Shown here piece by piece: positions 42,947 to 52,162 of a DNA stretch of 64,000 nt (the first letter of the stretch is position 1; each line of letters starts with the position of its first letter). The notes under the pieces were generated by a model. The model had not been told where the DNA came from and ran no database searches. It was given only the letters and a program-made list of their open reading frames with translations. The stretch lies in the NCBI GenBank assembly GCA_963674555.1, contig OY771429.1, forward strand, positions 124,001-188,000. The letters run 5' to 3'. The DNA comes from JBGMEA01 sp963674555. Lineage in GTDB: Bacteria; Bacillota; Clostridia; Eubacteriales; Anaerofustaceae. A program made the position numbers and the translations under genes.

Positions 42947-42975
42947 ATAGTATTTGATTGACTTGCATTTGTCAA
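42947..42975 (-). promoter_or_regulatory. Promoter of cysE, almost touching the start codon
   Basis: Minus strand TTGACA (42970-42975), 17-base spacer, TACTAT (42947-42952). The -10 box ends ten bases before the ATG at 42937, so the leader would be two or three bases. Confidence 0.7.
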
Positions 42976-43104
42976 TAAGATTCAAAATAATTTTATATAT
43001 AAAATAGTTTATCAAATGAACCTATAAATTCCACTTTTTTTATAAAGAAAACAATCTTTATAGATTATATTTATAATAAAAGTAATATCTCATATTTTTT
43101 CGCA

Positions 43105-43133
43105 TTGAATTCTTGTTAATATTATACTATAAT
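43105..43133 (+). promoter_or_regulatory. Promoter of ppdK
   Basis: TTGAAT at 43105-43110, 17-base spacer, TATAAT at 43128-43133. The leader is about 45 bases and ends with TTGGAGG. The rest of the 246-base gap to cysE is AT-rich and shows nothing else. Confidence 0.75.
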
Positions 43134-43183
43134 ATATAAGATTACAGTAAAACACATATCATTTATTAAGTTGGAGGTTCTTA

Positions 43184-45805
43184 ATGAGTACAAAATATGT
43201 TTATTCTTTTGAAGAAGGCAACGCTTCGCAAAAAGACTTGCTTGGAGGTAAGGGTGCAGGCTTAGCGGAGATGACCAGCATCGGTTTGCCTGTGCCGCAA
43301 GGAATCACAATTACCACAGAGGCATGCACAAAATATTATGAATCGGGTGCTAAAATCCCCGAAGAAATGCAAGCGGAAATATTTGAGTATTTAAAAATGC
43401 TCGAAGTAAAGATGAATAAAAAATTTAATGGTGAAGATAATCCATTATTGGTATCCGTAAGATCCGGCGCAAAAATATCCATGCCCGGAATGATGGATAC
43501 GATACTTAATCTTGGACTTAATGACATCACTGTTGAAGCCTTGGCACAAAAGACCGGGAATTCACGCTTTGCATACGATAGTTACAGAAGATTTATAATG
43601 ATGTTTTCCGATGTAGCTTTGGGAATAGAAAAAAGACTTTTTGAGAATGAACTAGATAAAATTAAAGATGAAAAGAATTATAAAATTGATACTGAACTTA
43701 CAACTGATGACTTAAAATTGCTTGTTAAAAAATATAAAGAAATTTTCAAAGAAAAAAAGGGGTATGAATTCCCTAATGACCCGAATGAGCAACTTATGAT
43801 CGCAGTAGATGCGATATTCAAATCTTGGAATAATCCGAGAGCGATTACCTACAGACGTTTAAACAGTATTCCAAATGACATAGGAACAGCTGTTAATATT
43901 CAATCCATGGTTTACGGAAATATGGGGAACACTTCAGGCACCGGTGTAGCTTTTACTAGGAATCCGGCCACAGGTGAAAAAGCAGTTTATGGCGAGTACC
44001 TCATTAATGCACAAGGCGAAGACGTTGTAGCCGGAATCAGAACACCGGAACCGATTGGACGATTAGAAAAAGATATGCCTGAGATCTATCAAGAATTCAT
44101 TAAAAGTGCCGAAATTTTAGAATCTCATTATAAAGATATGCAAGATATAGAATTTACGATAGAAGAGGGTAAATTATATTTCCTCCAAACACGTACAGGA
44201 AAAAGAACCGCACATGCTGCTTTAAAAGTAGCAGTGGATTTAGTTGAAGAGAATTTGATTGACAAAGAAACCGCACTTATGCGTATTGACCCGATTTCTT
44301 TGAATCAACTTCTTTATCCAACTTTTGATGATAAGATCTTAGATGCAATGGAACCTTTAGCTACTGGCTTACCGGCATCTCCCGGGGCAGCTTACGGAAA
44401 AATATATTTCAATGCTGAGGATGCAGTTGAGCATACAAAAGATGGAGAAGATGTCATTTTAGTTCGTAAAGAAACATCTCCTGAAGATATCGAAGGTATG
44501 CATATGGCTAAAGGCATCCTAACCGCAAGAGGCGGTATGACATCCCATGCGGCAGTTGTTGCAAGAGGTATGGGAAAATGTTGCATAGCAGGATGCGAAG
44601 CTATCAAAGTCAATGAAAATGAAAAATACTTTGAAGTTAACGGAAAACGCTTCAATGAAGGCGATACTCTTTCCCTAAACGGATCGACAGGTAAAGTCTA
44701 TGAAGGACTTGTTGAGACCGTAGAAGCAAATTTGAGCGGTAATTTCAAAACAATCATGGATTGGGCTGATGAAGTCAGACGAATGAAAATACGAACGAAT
44801 GCTGATACGCCCACAGATGCAAATACAGCGTTAGAGTTTGGCGCTGAAGGTATCGGATTATGCAGAACCGAACATATGTTTTTCGAAGCATCCCGAATAT
44901 TGCAAGTGAGAAAAATGATTTGTGCTGATACTTTGGAACAACGTCAGGAAGCATTGACAAATATTTTGCCGATGCAACAAAAAGATTTTACAGAAATCTT
45001 TACAGCTATGGATGGTAAAGGCGTAACTATCAGATTATTGGATCCACCTTTACATGAATTCTTGCCTCAGGAAGAAAAAGATATTGTGCAAATTGCAAAT
45101 GAGCTCGAGATATCGGTTGAAAAACTCAAATCACGAATCAGCGATCTGCATGAATTCAATCCCATGCTCGGTCACAGAGGGTGCAGACTTTCTGTCACAT
45201 ATCCAGAAATAGCTCAAATGCAAGCGAAAGCTATACTCTTGGCAGCAATTGAAGCCAAGAACAACGGTATTAAAGTATTACCGGAAATTATGATACCGTT
45301 AGCCGGTAACGTTAAAGAATTTGATTATGTTGCGAATATCATCCGTGAAACTGCTACTGAAGTTTTTGAACAAGCGGGTGAAAGTATAGAATACCAATTG
45401 GGAACTATGATCGAAATACCCAGAGCTGCTTTAACAAGCGCTGAAATGGCAAAATCCGCAGAATTTTTCTCATTCGGTACAAACGACTTGACCCAAATGA
45501 CTTTAGGTTTTTCAAGAGACGATGCAGGCAGATTTATCAATGAGTATTTGGATAAGCATATCTTAGAAGAAGATCCTTTCCAATCCGTTGATCAAACCGG
45601 TGTGGGCAGATTAGTTCAAATGTCTGTTGAGGAAGGTAGAAGTGCCCGTGAAAACTTGAAATGTGGTGTCTGTGGTGAGCACGGCGGAGATCCTGCTTCG
45701 ATAATTTTCTTTGATAGTGTTGGTTTGGATTATGTTTCTTGCTCTCCTTACAGAGTACCGATCGCCAGATTAGCCGCGGCACAAGCGACGATTATGCATA
45801 AATAA
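43184..45805 (+). CDS. ppdK: Pyruvate, phosphate dikinase
   Basis: An 873-residue enzyme that interconverts pyruvate, ATP and phosphate with PEP, AMP and pyrophosphate; in anaerobes it often runs toward pyruvate in glycolysis. Domains in order: ATP-grasp (about 1-340, GGKGAGLAEM, SVRSGAKISMPGMMDT), the phosphohistidine domain (about 390-510, with catalytic His in GGMTSHAAVVARGMGK) and the PEP/pyruvate barrel (about 530-873, CRTEHMFF, FNPMLGHRGCRL, FSFGTNDLTQMTLG, CGVCGEHGGDP). Strong TTGGAGG site and its own promoter. Single-gene unit. Confidence 0.96.
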   Translation: MSTKYVYSFEEGNASQKDLLGGKGAGLAEMTSIGLPVPQGITITTEACTKYYESGAKIPEEMQAEIFEYLKMLEVKMNKKFNGEDNPLLVSVRSGAKISMPGMMDTILNLGLNDITVEALAQKTGNSRFAYDSYRRFIMMFSDVALGIEKRLFENELDKIKDEKNYKIDTELTTDDLKLLVKKYKEIFKEKKGYEFPNDPNEQLMIAVDAIFKSWNNPRAITYRRLNSIPNDIGTAVNIQSMVYGNMGNTSGTGVAFTRNPATGEKAVYGEYLINAQGEDVVAGIRTPEPIGRLEKDMPEIYQEFIKSAEILESHYKDMQDIEFTIEEGKLYFLQTRTGKRTAHAALKVAVDLVEENLIDKETALMRIDPISLNQLLYPTFDDKILDAMEPLATGLPASPGAAYGKIYFNAEDAVEHTKDGEDVILVRKETSPEDIEGMHMAKGILTARGGMTSHAAVVARGMGKCCIAGCEAIKVNENEKYFEVNGKRFNEGDTLSLNGSTGKVYEGLVETVEANLSGNFKTIMDWADEVRRMKIRTNADTPTDANTALEFGAEGIGLCRTEHMFFEASRILQVRKMICADTLEQRQEALTNILPMQQKDFTEIFTAMDGKGVTIRLLDPPLHEFLPQEEKDIVQIANELEISVEKLKSRISDLHEFNPMLGHRGCRLSVTYPEIAQMQAKAILLAAIEAKNNGIKVLPEIMIPLAGNVKEFDYVANIIRETATEVFEQAGESIEYQLGTMIEIPRAALTSAEMAKSAEFFSFGTNDLTQMTLGFSRDDAGRFINEYLDKHILEEDPFQSVDQTGVGRLVQMSVEEGRSARENLKCGVCGEHGGDPASIIFFDSVGLDYVSCSPYRVPIARLAAAQATIMHK

Positions 45806-45817
45806 TATAGATGATTA

Positions 45818-45850
45818 ATTTAAGGCTGCTTTATGCGAGCAGCCTTAAAT
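45818..45850 (+). terminator. 13-pair hairpin after ppdK
   Basis: ATTTAAGGCTGCT pairs perfectly with AGCAGCCTTAAAT across a seven-base loop (TTATGCG). There is no T-run behind the stem, so it may be a terminator of a less usual kind or an RNA-stability element; the trmL start lies 18 bases beyond. Confidence 0.5.
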
Positions 45851-45868
45851 GATTGATAGGTGACACAA

Positions 45869-46339
45869 GTGTTCAATATTGTATTATTCAATCCACAAAT
45901 CCCCCAAAATACCGGAAATATTGCCAGAACATGTGCTGTCACAAACTCAGCGCTGCATTTAATTAAACCTTATGGTTTTAATATAACCGAAAAGAATGTC
46001 AAACGCGCTGGTTTAGATTACTGGAATAATGTAACAATATTTGAATATGCTGATTTTAATGAATTTATAGCAGAAAAAAATAGAGAGTCACAATTATTTT
46101 TAATAACAACAAAAGGCGATAAAAAATATTCAGATGTAAAGTACAATGATAATGACTATTTTTTATTCGGAAGTGAAACTATTGGGTTACCCCAGTATAT
46201 TCATCAACAATACAATCAGAATAGATTGAGAATTCCTATGCTAAATATTAAAGCAGCAAGATGTTTGAATTTATCAAATTCGGTGAACATAGTGCTTTAC
46301 GAAGCACTTCGGCAGAATGAATTTCTGACACTCAAATAA
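45869..46339 (+). CDS. trmL: tRNA (cytidine(34)-2'-O)-methyltransferase
   Basis: A 156-residue SPOUT methyltransferase that methylates the wobble ribose of tRNA-Leu. Conserved segments: NPQIPQNTGNIARTCAVT near the start, LFGSETIGLPQ, LRIPMLNIKAARCLNLSNSV with the knot, and IVLYEALRQ. The GTG at 45869 has AGGTGA five bases ahead and gives the usual N terminus MFNIVLFNP; a GTG at 45860 adds three residues. It lies between the ppdK hairpin and the phosphate cotransporter gene. Confidence 0.93.
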   Translation: MFNIVLFNPQIPQNTGNIARTCAVTNSALHLIKPYGFNITEKNVKRAGLDYWNNVTIFEYADFNEFIAEKNRESQLFLITTKGDKKYSDVKYNDNDYFLFGSETIGLPQYIHQQYNQNRLRIPMLNIKAARCLNLSNSVNIVLYEALRQNEFLTLK

Positions 46340-46353
46340 ACAACGGAGAATAT

Positions 46354-48036
46354 ATGGACGTATTTATTGTATTTAAAGCATTTGGCGGATTAGGTCTTTT
46401 CCTTTTAGGAATGAATATGATGAGCGACGGGCTCAAAAGAACTGCCGGTGACAGACTTAGAAAATTCCTTGATAAAATAACTGGAAGGCCGATAAAAGGT
46501 CTTTTTGTAGGGGCAATAGTCACTATGATATTGCAAAGTTCTTCAGCCACAACTGTAATGGTCGTTGGACTTGTAAATGCATCTATTATGACTGTTATCC
46601 AAGCTGCAGGGGTAATCGTTGGAACAAATATAGGTACAACGATTACCGCACAACTGATCGCACTGAACTTAAGTGAATTTGCTCCTTTATTCATTGCAAT
46701 AGGTGTCTTTCTGAAAATATTCGGTAAAGATGAGAAGAAAAGGATCATTGCTGATGCAATTTTGGGTTTTGGTTTGCTGTTTTTAGGTATAAGTATAATG
46801 TCGCAAACACTAAAACCACTTGCGGGGAATCCTTTGTTCGCGGATATCCTTGTAAAACTCAGTATCAATCCACTTTTGGGGCTATTGGCTGGTGCTGCGA
46901 TCACTGCTATTATTCAGAGCTCATCTGCTTCTATCGGTCTATTGCAAGCACTTGCTATCGGAGGAGCTTTTGCTACTTTGTCCACCGATGTTACCTTAAG
47001 TATCACGATTCCGATTATTCTAGGCATGAATATCGGTACTTGCATTACAGCAATACTTTCAACAATCGGTACGAATCGGAATGCAAAAAGAGTGGCATTG
47101 ATCCATCTTTTTGTCAATATTTTCGGATCCGTTTGGGTTTTGATCCTTATGGCTATCATGAATGGGGTTTGGGGCACAGATAATATAGTGTATAATTTAA
47201 TCATACAAATGTCAGGCACTACGCTAATAGACGGCAGTATCGTACCGAATGTTTCAAAACAAATTGCCAATTCTCACATGCTATTTAATATCGCAAATGC
47301 TATAATATTACTACCGTTTTTGAAATATTTGGTCAAGTTTATTGAAAAACTGCTTCCGGAAAAAGAATCAGAAGAAGAGTTTAAGATCAAATTAGATGAT
47401 AGATTATTAGAAAATCCTACACTGGCGATTTCAGAGACTTTGCAAGTATTGAACTCAATGGGGCAGTTGGCATATGAAAATTTTCATTTAGCAAACAAAT
47501 GTTTCAAGAATTATGATTCAAATTTAATTAAAGAAATACACGCTAATGAAAACCAAATCAATTTATATGATAAAGGTATAACGAATTTTCTCGTAAAGAT
47601 AACTTCAGAGAATTTAACATCCGCGGAATCTGAATTGGTATATAGATTACATCAAGTTAATCATAATATTGAACGAATCGGCGATCATGCTGAACATATT
47701 ATAAATTTATCTGAAATGAAACGAAGAGATCATATAGTTTTTAGTGAACACGCAGAAGAAGAAATTGAAGTCATTTATAATAAAGTCGATGAAATCTTAT
47801 CTTTGGCATTCCGTTCAATGCGTGAAAAAAATACATATCTTGCAACAGGTGCAAAGAAAATCGAAGAGAGTATCGATATGCTGCAACACGCTGCAACACT
47901 ACATCATATCGATCGATTGAACCAGGGAGTTTGTAGCGCCGATCAAGGAGTCCCTTATCTTGAGTATATCAATGATATGGAAAGAATCGCTGATTATGCG
48001 TATCAAATAGCACAATTCGTAAGATATAATTTATAA
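46354..48036 (+). CDS. Na/Pi cotransporter family protein with PhoU domain
   Basis: A 560-residue protein with an inverted-repeat Na/phosphate cotransporter part (about 1-330) and a cytosolic PhoU-like helical domain (about 350-560). The two QSSS signatures are at residues 61-64 (QSSSATTVMVVG) and 188-191 (QSSSASIGLL). It probably takes up or releases phosphate, or senses it. About eight to nine membrane helices. AACGGAG precedes the ATG. trxB follows closely. Confidence 0.9.
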   Translation: MDVFIVFKAFGGLGLFLLGMNMMSDGLKRTAGDRLRKFLDKITGRPIKGLFVGAIVTMILQSSSATTVMVVGLVNASIMTVIQAAGVIVGTNIGTTITAQLIALNLSEFAPLFIAIGVFLKIFGKDEKKRIIADAILGFGLLFLGISIMSQTLKPLAGNPLFADILVKLSINPLLGLLAGAAITAIIQSSSASIGLLQALAIGGAFATLSTDVTLSITIPIILGMNIGTCITAILSTIGTNRNAKRVALIHLFVNIFGSVWVLILMAIMNGVWGTDNIVYNLIIQMSGTTLIDGSIVPNVSKQIANSHMLFNIANAIILLPFLKYLVKFIEKLLPEKESEEEFKIKLDDRLLENPTLAISETLQVLNSMGQLAYENFHLANKCFKNYDSNLIKEIHANENQINLYDKGITNFLVKITSENLTSAESELVYRLHQVNHNIERIGDHAEHIINLSEMKRRDHIVFSEHAEEEIEVIYNKVDEILSLAFRSMREKNTYLATGAKKIEESIDMLQHAATLHHIDRLNQGVCSADQGVPYLEYINDMERIADYAYQIAQFVRYNL

Positions 48037-48048
48037 AGGGGATAGTTT

Positions 48049-48966
48049 ATGATATATGATGTGATAATTATAGGAGCCGGACCGGCCGGATTGAGTGCTG
48101 CGTTATATGCGGCAAGGGCGACTTTAAATGTATTGATAATCGAAAAAAGTGTAGTTGGAGGATTGATCACTACAACTACAGAAATTGAAAATTATCCGGG
48201 CAGTGAAGAAGGTTCGACGGGCACTTCTCTTACGACTCGCATGCATGATCAAGCAGTATCAGCCGGTGCAGTTTTAGAGTATGATGAGATTGAGGAATTT
48301 AAGCAAGAAGGCAGTCTGTTTTCATTGAAAGGAATGACCGATACTACTTATCAATCATCAGCCGTGATAATAGCTTCAGGAACCTATCCACGTTTACTTG
48401 GAGTAAAAGGTGAAGAAGAATTCAGAGGTAGAGGCGTTTCGTATTGTGCTACCTGCGATGCCGGTTTCTTCAAAGAAAAACATGTAGCGGTAGTTGGCGG
48501 GGGAGATTCGGCTTTAAAAGAAGCAGAATATTTAACAAAATTTGCTTCTAAAGTAACTTTGATCCATAGAAGAGATGCTTTTAGGGCAGGACAATTATTA
48601 GTTGACAGAATTACTTCTAATGAAAAAATTCAAATTTTTTACGACTCAGTTATTGAAGAGATCAAAGGTGACATGAAAGTCAATTCGATTTCTATTAAAA
48701 ATGTTAAAAGCGAACAAGTTCAAGACTATTCATTAGACGGTGTGTTTATTTTTGCGGGATATAAACCGAATACCGAATTGTTTAGTGATATCCTTCAAAT
48801 AAATGATAATGGATATATTATTACAAACGAAAAAATGGAGACGTCTGTTCCGGGTATATATGCTGCGGGAGATATCAGAGAAAAAACCTTACGTCAAGTA
48901 ATTACAGCTGCTTCTGATGGCGCAATAGCAAGTGTAGAAGTCGAAAAATATTTATCGGAGCAATAG
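48049..48966 (+). CDS. trxB: Thioredoxin-disulfide reductase
   Basis: A 305-residue FAD and NADPH enzyme (low-molecular-weight type) that reduces thioredoxin. FAD loop GAGPAGLSAALYAAR near the N terminus, redox-active CATC in SYCATCDAGFF (about residues 130-140), the NADPH loop GGGDSALKEA and the final FAD segment AAGDIREKTLRQV. Its partner trxA is at 13436. A lipoprotein gene follows eight bases on. Confidence 0.94.
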   Translation: MIYDVIIIGAGPAGLSAALYAARATLNVLIIEKSVVGGLITTTTEIENYPGSEEGSTGTSLTTRMHDQAVSAGAVLEYDEIEEFKQEGSLFSLKGMTDTTYQSSAVIIASGTYPRLLGVKGEEEFRGRGVSYCATCDAGFFKEKHVAVVGGGDSALKEAEYLTKFASKVTLIHRRDAFRAGQLLVDRITSNEKIQIFYDSVIEEIKGDMKVNSISIKNVKSEQVQDYSLDGVFIFAGYKPNTELFSDILQINDNGYIITNEKMETSVPGIYAAGDIREKTLRQVITAASDGAIASVEVEKYLSEQ

Positions 48967-48974
48967 AATAATCA

Positions 48975-50027
48975 ATGCAAAAAAAAATAATATCAATTAT
49001 ATTATCTCTTATTTTATTATTTATCTTAACTGCATGTGGAAATGATGAAGAAAAATCGATTGTTTTGATCACTGATGCAAACGGCATTACAGACATGCAT
49101 TACAATTCACCTACCTACGAAGCATTAAAGCAATCATCTCAAGATTTTAACTTTAAATCTTATGTTTACGAGCCGAATAATGCAAATGATTTTGTCGAGT
49201 TGATCGACGATTCGGTTTTACTTGAACCAAAATTGATTATATTTTCAAGCCCTGTTTTTGAATTTGAATCGGTAATTGCCGCTGAAGATTATCCGGAGCA
49301 AAATTTTATTTTCGTTGAATCAAACGCTGATTTGAATTTGGATGGGAAGCAGGATTCTGAAAATATATACAGCATTGATTTTGATAGAAGTCAAGCCGGT
49401 TTTCTGTCCGGGATAGTTGCTGGGAATATTGCTACGAATAAGGTATCTTTTGTAGGGAATGACGAGTTCCTTTCATATATCGAATACGAATCAGGTTTTC
49501 GAGCGGGAATAAGAACAGTAAACCCAGATGTCGATGTTCAGGTCAAGTACTATCCCGAAGATATAAGTGAAGATCAAATGTATACTTATATTTTAGCTTT
49601 GATCAATGATGGAACTGAAGTAATTTATACGCTTAATAAGAATAACGGCTTATATCAGGCCGCAGAAGAATACGGTATACCTGTAATAGGGTTTGATTAT
49701 GACTACAGGAAAGAAATCGATAATCCCGCATCTATCATTATGTATATTGAAAAAGATATCAATCGTGCGGTTTATTTATCGATACAAGACTATTTCAACG
49801 GTTTATACAAAGGGCAGGTTAAAAAATATTCCCTAACTGATGATTGTTTACATCTTGTTGTTTTGGATAATGAATTAATAACTCCCACTTTAGAAGCTCT
49901 TGTCCAATCATGGATAGAGGAGATAACATACGCTGATATTGTGATTCCATCAACAAGAGAAGACCTCAAAAATTATTCGCCGCCAATTTTAACTATAGAA
50001 GAACCTGAGGAGGAACCGACAGAATAA
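48975..50027 (+). CDS. BMP/PnrA-type substrate-binding lipoprotein 1
   Basis: A 350-residue lipoprotein: signal peptide with lipobox LTAC (cysteine at residue 21), then a two-lobe periplasmic-binding fold of the BMP (PnrA-like) family, which in other bacteria binds purine nucleosides for ABC uptake. Family-like parts are SIDFDRSQAGFLSGIVAGN and VSFVGNDEFLSYIEYESGFRAGIR. No ABC ATPase or permease is nearby. The protein is divergent, so ligand is open. It is followed by a second member. Confidence 0.78.
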   Translation: MQKKIISIILSLILLFILTACGNDEEKSIVLITDANGITDMHYNSPTYEALKQSSQDFNFKSYVYEPNNANDFVELIDDSVLLEPKLIIFSSPVFEFESVIAAEDYPEQNFIFVESNADLNLDGKQDSENIYSIDFDRSQAGFLSGIVAGNIATNKVSFVGNDEFLSYIEYESGFRAGIRTVNPDVDVQVKYYPEDISEDQMYTYILALINDGTEVIYTLNKNNGLYQAAEEYGIPVIGFDYDYRKEIDNPASIIMYIEKDINRAVYLSIQDYFNGLYKGQVKKYSLTDDCLHLVVLDNELITPTLEALVQSWIEEITYADIVIPSTREDLKNYSPPILTIEEPEEEPTE

Positions 50028-50056
50028 ACGGAAATCCCTTAAGTAATGGAGGTTCT

Positions 50057-51049
50057 ATGAAAAGGATATTTATCATCTTAATCGCCCTCTTAATTTTCAT
50101 AGTTCAAGGCTGTCAAAATTCACAGCAAGATCATGTTTTAAATTTTGCATTAATTACCGATACGACAGATCAAGAAAATTTAAAATATACTTCAATTATT
50201 GAAGCATTTGAAGAAATTCAGGGCTATTATGATTTTAAATATAAAGTATTTTCCCCCAAAGACGATGACGATTTCTTAACAATTATAAACTCATTATACG
50301 CTTCCGATTATGATTTGATAATCGGGGCATCTTACAGAGTTAACAGTAAGCTTATCGAAGCAGGACGGGAAAATGCAGATGTTGACTTAGCTCTTATTGG
50401 AAATGAAAATGAATCAGACTTAGCAATGACGATAGATTTTAAAACTGAAGAATCTTCGTTTCTTGCCGGAATACTGGCTGCTTCTATGTCTAAGAGTGGT
50501 ACAATAGGGTTTATTGGAGCTTATCAAGATGAAGATGTCGATTATGCAGTCGGTTATTATGCAGGGGCTATGACATACAACCCAGATATCAAAATTATAT
50601 CTTACTACACTGAATCTTATAATAATGTTTCACAAGGATATAATCTAGCGAATGATTTAGTGGAGAAAGATGCTGATATTATCTTTACAAACTGCGGAGC
50701 ATCCGCGTTAGGTGTGAGCAAATCCGCAATAGAAAATCAAGTTTATATGATATACTCCGATCAATATGTTTCTGAAGAAAACCCAACTCGTATCGGAACG
50801 ATAACGATCGATTATAAAAAAGTAGCTTTATATATCATAGATAACTACATCAACAATGATTATAAAACAGGAAACAATAGGTTTGGTATATCATATGATA
50901 TGGTCGATCTTTTAGCTTCGGATATCGTTTCTCAGGATAAAAAAGATGTCTTAAATGAATACAGGACACAAATCAGAGAATTTTCAATAATTATCCCTCG
51001 AACATGGGCGGAATTAAATAGCTTTGACTATTTAGAATTTATTCACTAA
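50057..51049 (+). CDS. BMP/PnrA-type substrate-binding lipoprotein 2
   Basis: A 330-residue paralogue of the previous gene: lipobox VQGC (cysteine near residue 19), and the same order of segments (TIDFKTEESSFLAGILAASMS, GTIGFIGAYQDEDVDYAVGYYAGAM). The two proteins are clearly different in sequence, so the duplication is old or they have different ligands. A good GGAGG site precedes the ATG. No transporter genes follow; ilvE is next. Confidence 0.75.
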   Translation: MKRIFIILIALLIFIVQGCQNSQQDHVLNFALITDTTDQENLKYTSIIEAFEEIQGYYDFKYKVFSPKDDDDFLTIINSLYASDYDLIIGASYRVNSKLIEAGRENADVDLALIGNENESDLAMTIDFKTEESSFLAGILAASMSKSGTIGFIGAYQDEDVDYAVGYYAGAMTYNPDIKIISYYTESYNNVSQGYNLANDLVEKDADIIFTNCGASALGVSKSAIENQVYMIYSDQYVSEENPTRIGTITIDYKKVALYIIDNYINNDYKTGNNRFGISYDMVDLLASDIVSQDKKDVLNEYRTQIREFSIIIPRTWAELNSFDYLEFIH

Positions 51050-51070
51050 TTTCAGCAAGGAGACTTAAAT

Positions 51071-52135
51071 ATGAATCTAACGATCAATAAAAGTAGAAAC
51101 CTTAAAGCAAAACCCAAAACCAGTGAACTTGTATTTGGTAAGTATTTTACAGATCATATGTTCTTTATGCGCTACGTCGAAGGTAGCGGTTGGCAAGATG
51201 CTAAAATTACTGAATATGCTCCGATTACATTAAGCCCAAGCGCTCTCGTTTTTCATTACGGTCAAGAAGTGTTTGAAGGTTTGAAGGCCTATAAAAATAA
51301 AGACGGAAAAATTACTTTATTTAGACCAAGAGAAAATTTTGAAAGAATGAATCGATCGAATGATCGGATGTGTATGCCTGCAATCGATGTTGATTTTGTG
51401 CTTGAGTCTCTAAAAGAATTATTGATCATCGAAAAAGACTGGATACCATCGGATGAAGGCACTTCACTCTATATAAGACCATTTATAATTGCTACGGAAG
51501 CAGCACTTGGTGTAAAAATATCAAATGAATTTTATTTTATGATCATACTTTGCCCTGTTGGTTCTTATTATGCTGAAGGGTTAAAACCAACCAATATATA
51601 CGTTGAAAATCAATATACAAGAACTATGGAAGGCGGCACCGGAGAAACAAAATGTGGCGGCAATTATGCTGTAAGCTTAAAACCATATGCTTTAGCAAAA
51701 GAAAAAGGCTATTCCCAAGTTTTGTTTTTGGATAGTAAGGAAAAGAAATATATTGAAGAAATCGGTACTTCCAATGCATTCTTCGTGATAGATGGTACTT
51801 TGATAACTACTCCGCTTGAAGGAACGGTTCTAAAAGGCATTACGAGAGATTCTATACTTACAATTGCTAAAGATAAAGGGGTTCCTGTAGAAGAGCGGAA
51901 ATTATCAATAGACGAAGTTATTGAAGCTTCTGAAAACGGTAGCTTAACCGAAGCATTCGCATCAGGAACGGCAGCCGTTATTTCTCCTATCGGTAGATTG
52001 ACATATAATGATAAGACAATTGTAATCAACAACGATCAAATAGGGGAAATCTCACAGATGTTGTATGACACACTTACCGGAATTCAAACAGGAAAATCAG
52101 AAGATTTATACAATTGGATCGAAAATGTCAATTAA
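51071..52135 (+). CDS. ilvE: Branched-chain amino acid aminotransferase
   Basis: A 354-residue fold-type IV PLP enzyme that exchanges amino groups between leucine, isoleucine or valine and their ketoacids. It is the longer (BCAT group II-like) type: HYGQEVFEGLKAYKNKDG, FRPRENFERMNRSNDRM, the PLP lysine in GGTGETKCGGNYAVSL, and EEIGTSNAFF. Its ketoacid products are the substrates expected for the VOR enzyme at 29223-31813. AAGGAG precedes the ATG. Confidence 0.93.
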   Translation: MNLTINKSRNLKAKPKTSELVFGKYFTDHMFFMRYVEGSGWQDAKITEYAPITLSPSALVFHYGQEVFEGLKAYKNKDGKITLFRPRENFERMNRSNDRMCMPAIDVDFVLESLKELLIIEKDWIPSDEGTSLYIRPFIIATEAALGVKISNEFYFMIILCPVGSYYAEGLKPTNIYVENQYTRTMEGGTGETKCGGNYAVSLKPYALAKEKGYSQVLFLDSKEKKYIEEIGTSNAFFVIDGTLITTPLEGTVLKGITRDSILTIAKDKGVPVEERKLSIDEVIEASENGSLTEAFASGTAAVISPIGRLTYNDKTIVINNDQIGEISQMLYDTLTGIQTGKSEDLYNWIENVN

Positions 52136-52162
52136 TTAATTATATTTCAATTTAGAGGTATC

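Noticed and set aside
42938..43015. A TTG start that would extend cysE by 26 residues.
   Set aside because: The extension runs through the TTGACA-TACTAT promoter and has no family support.
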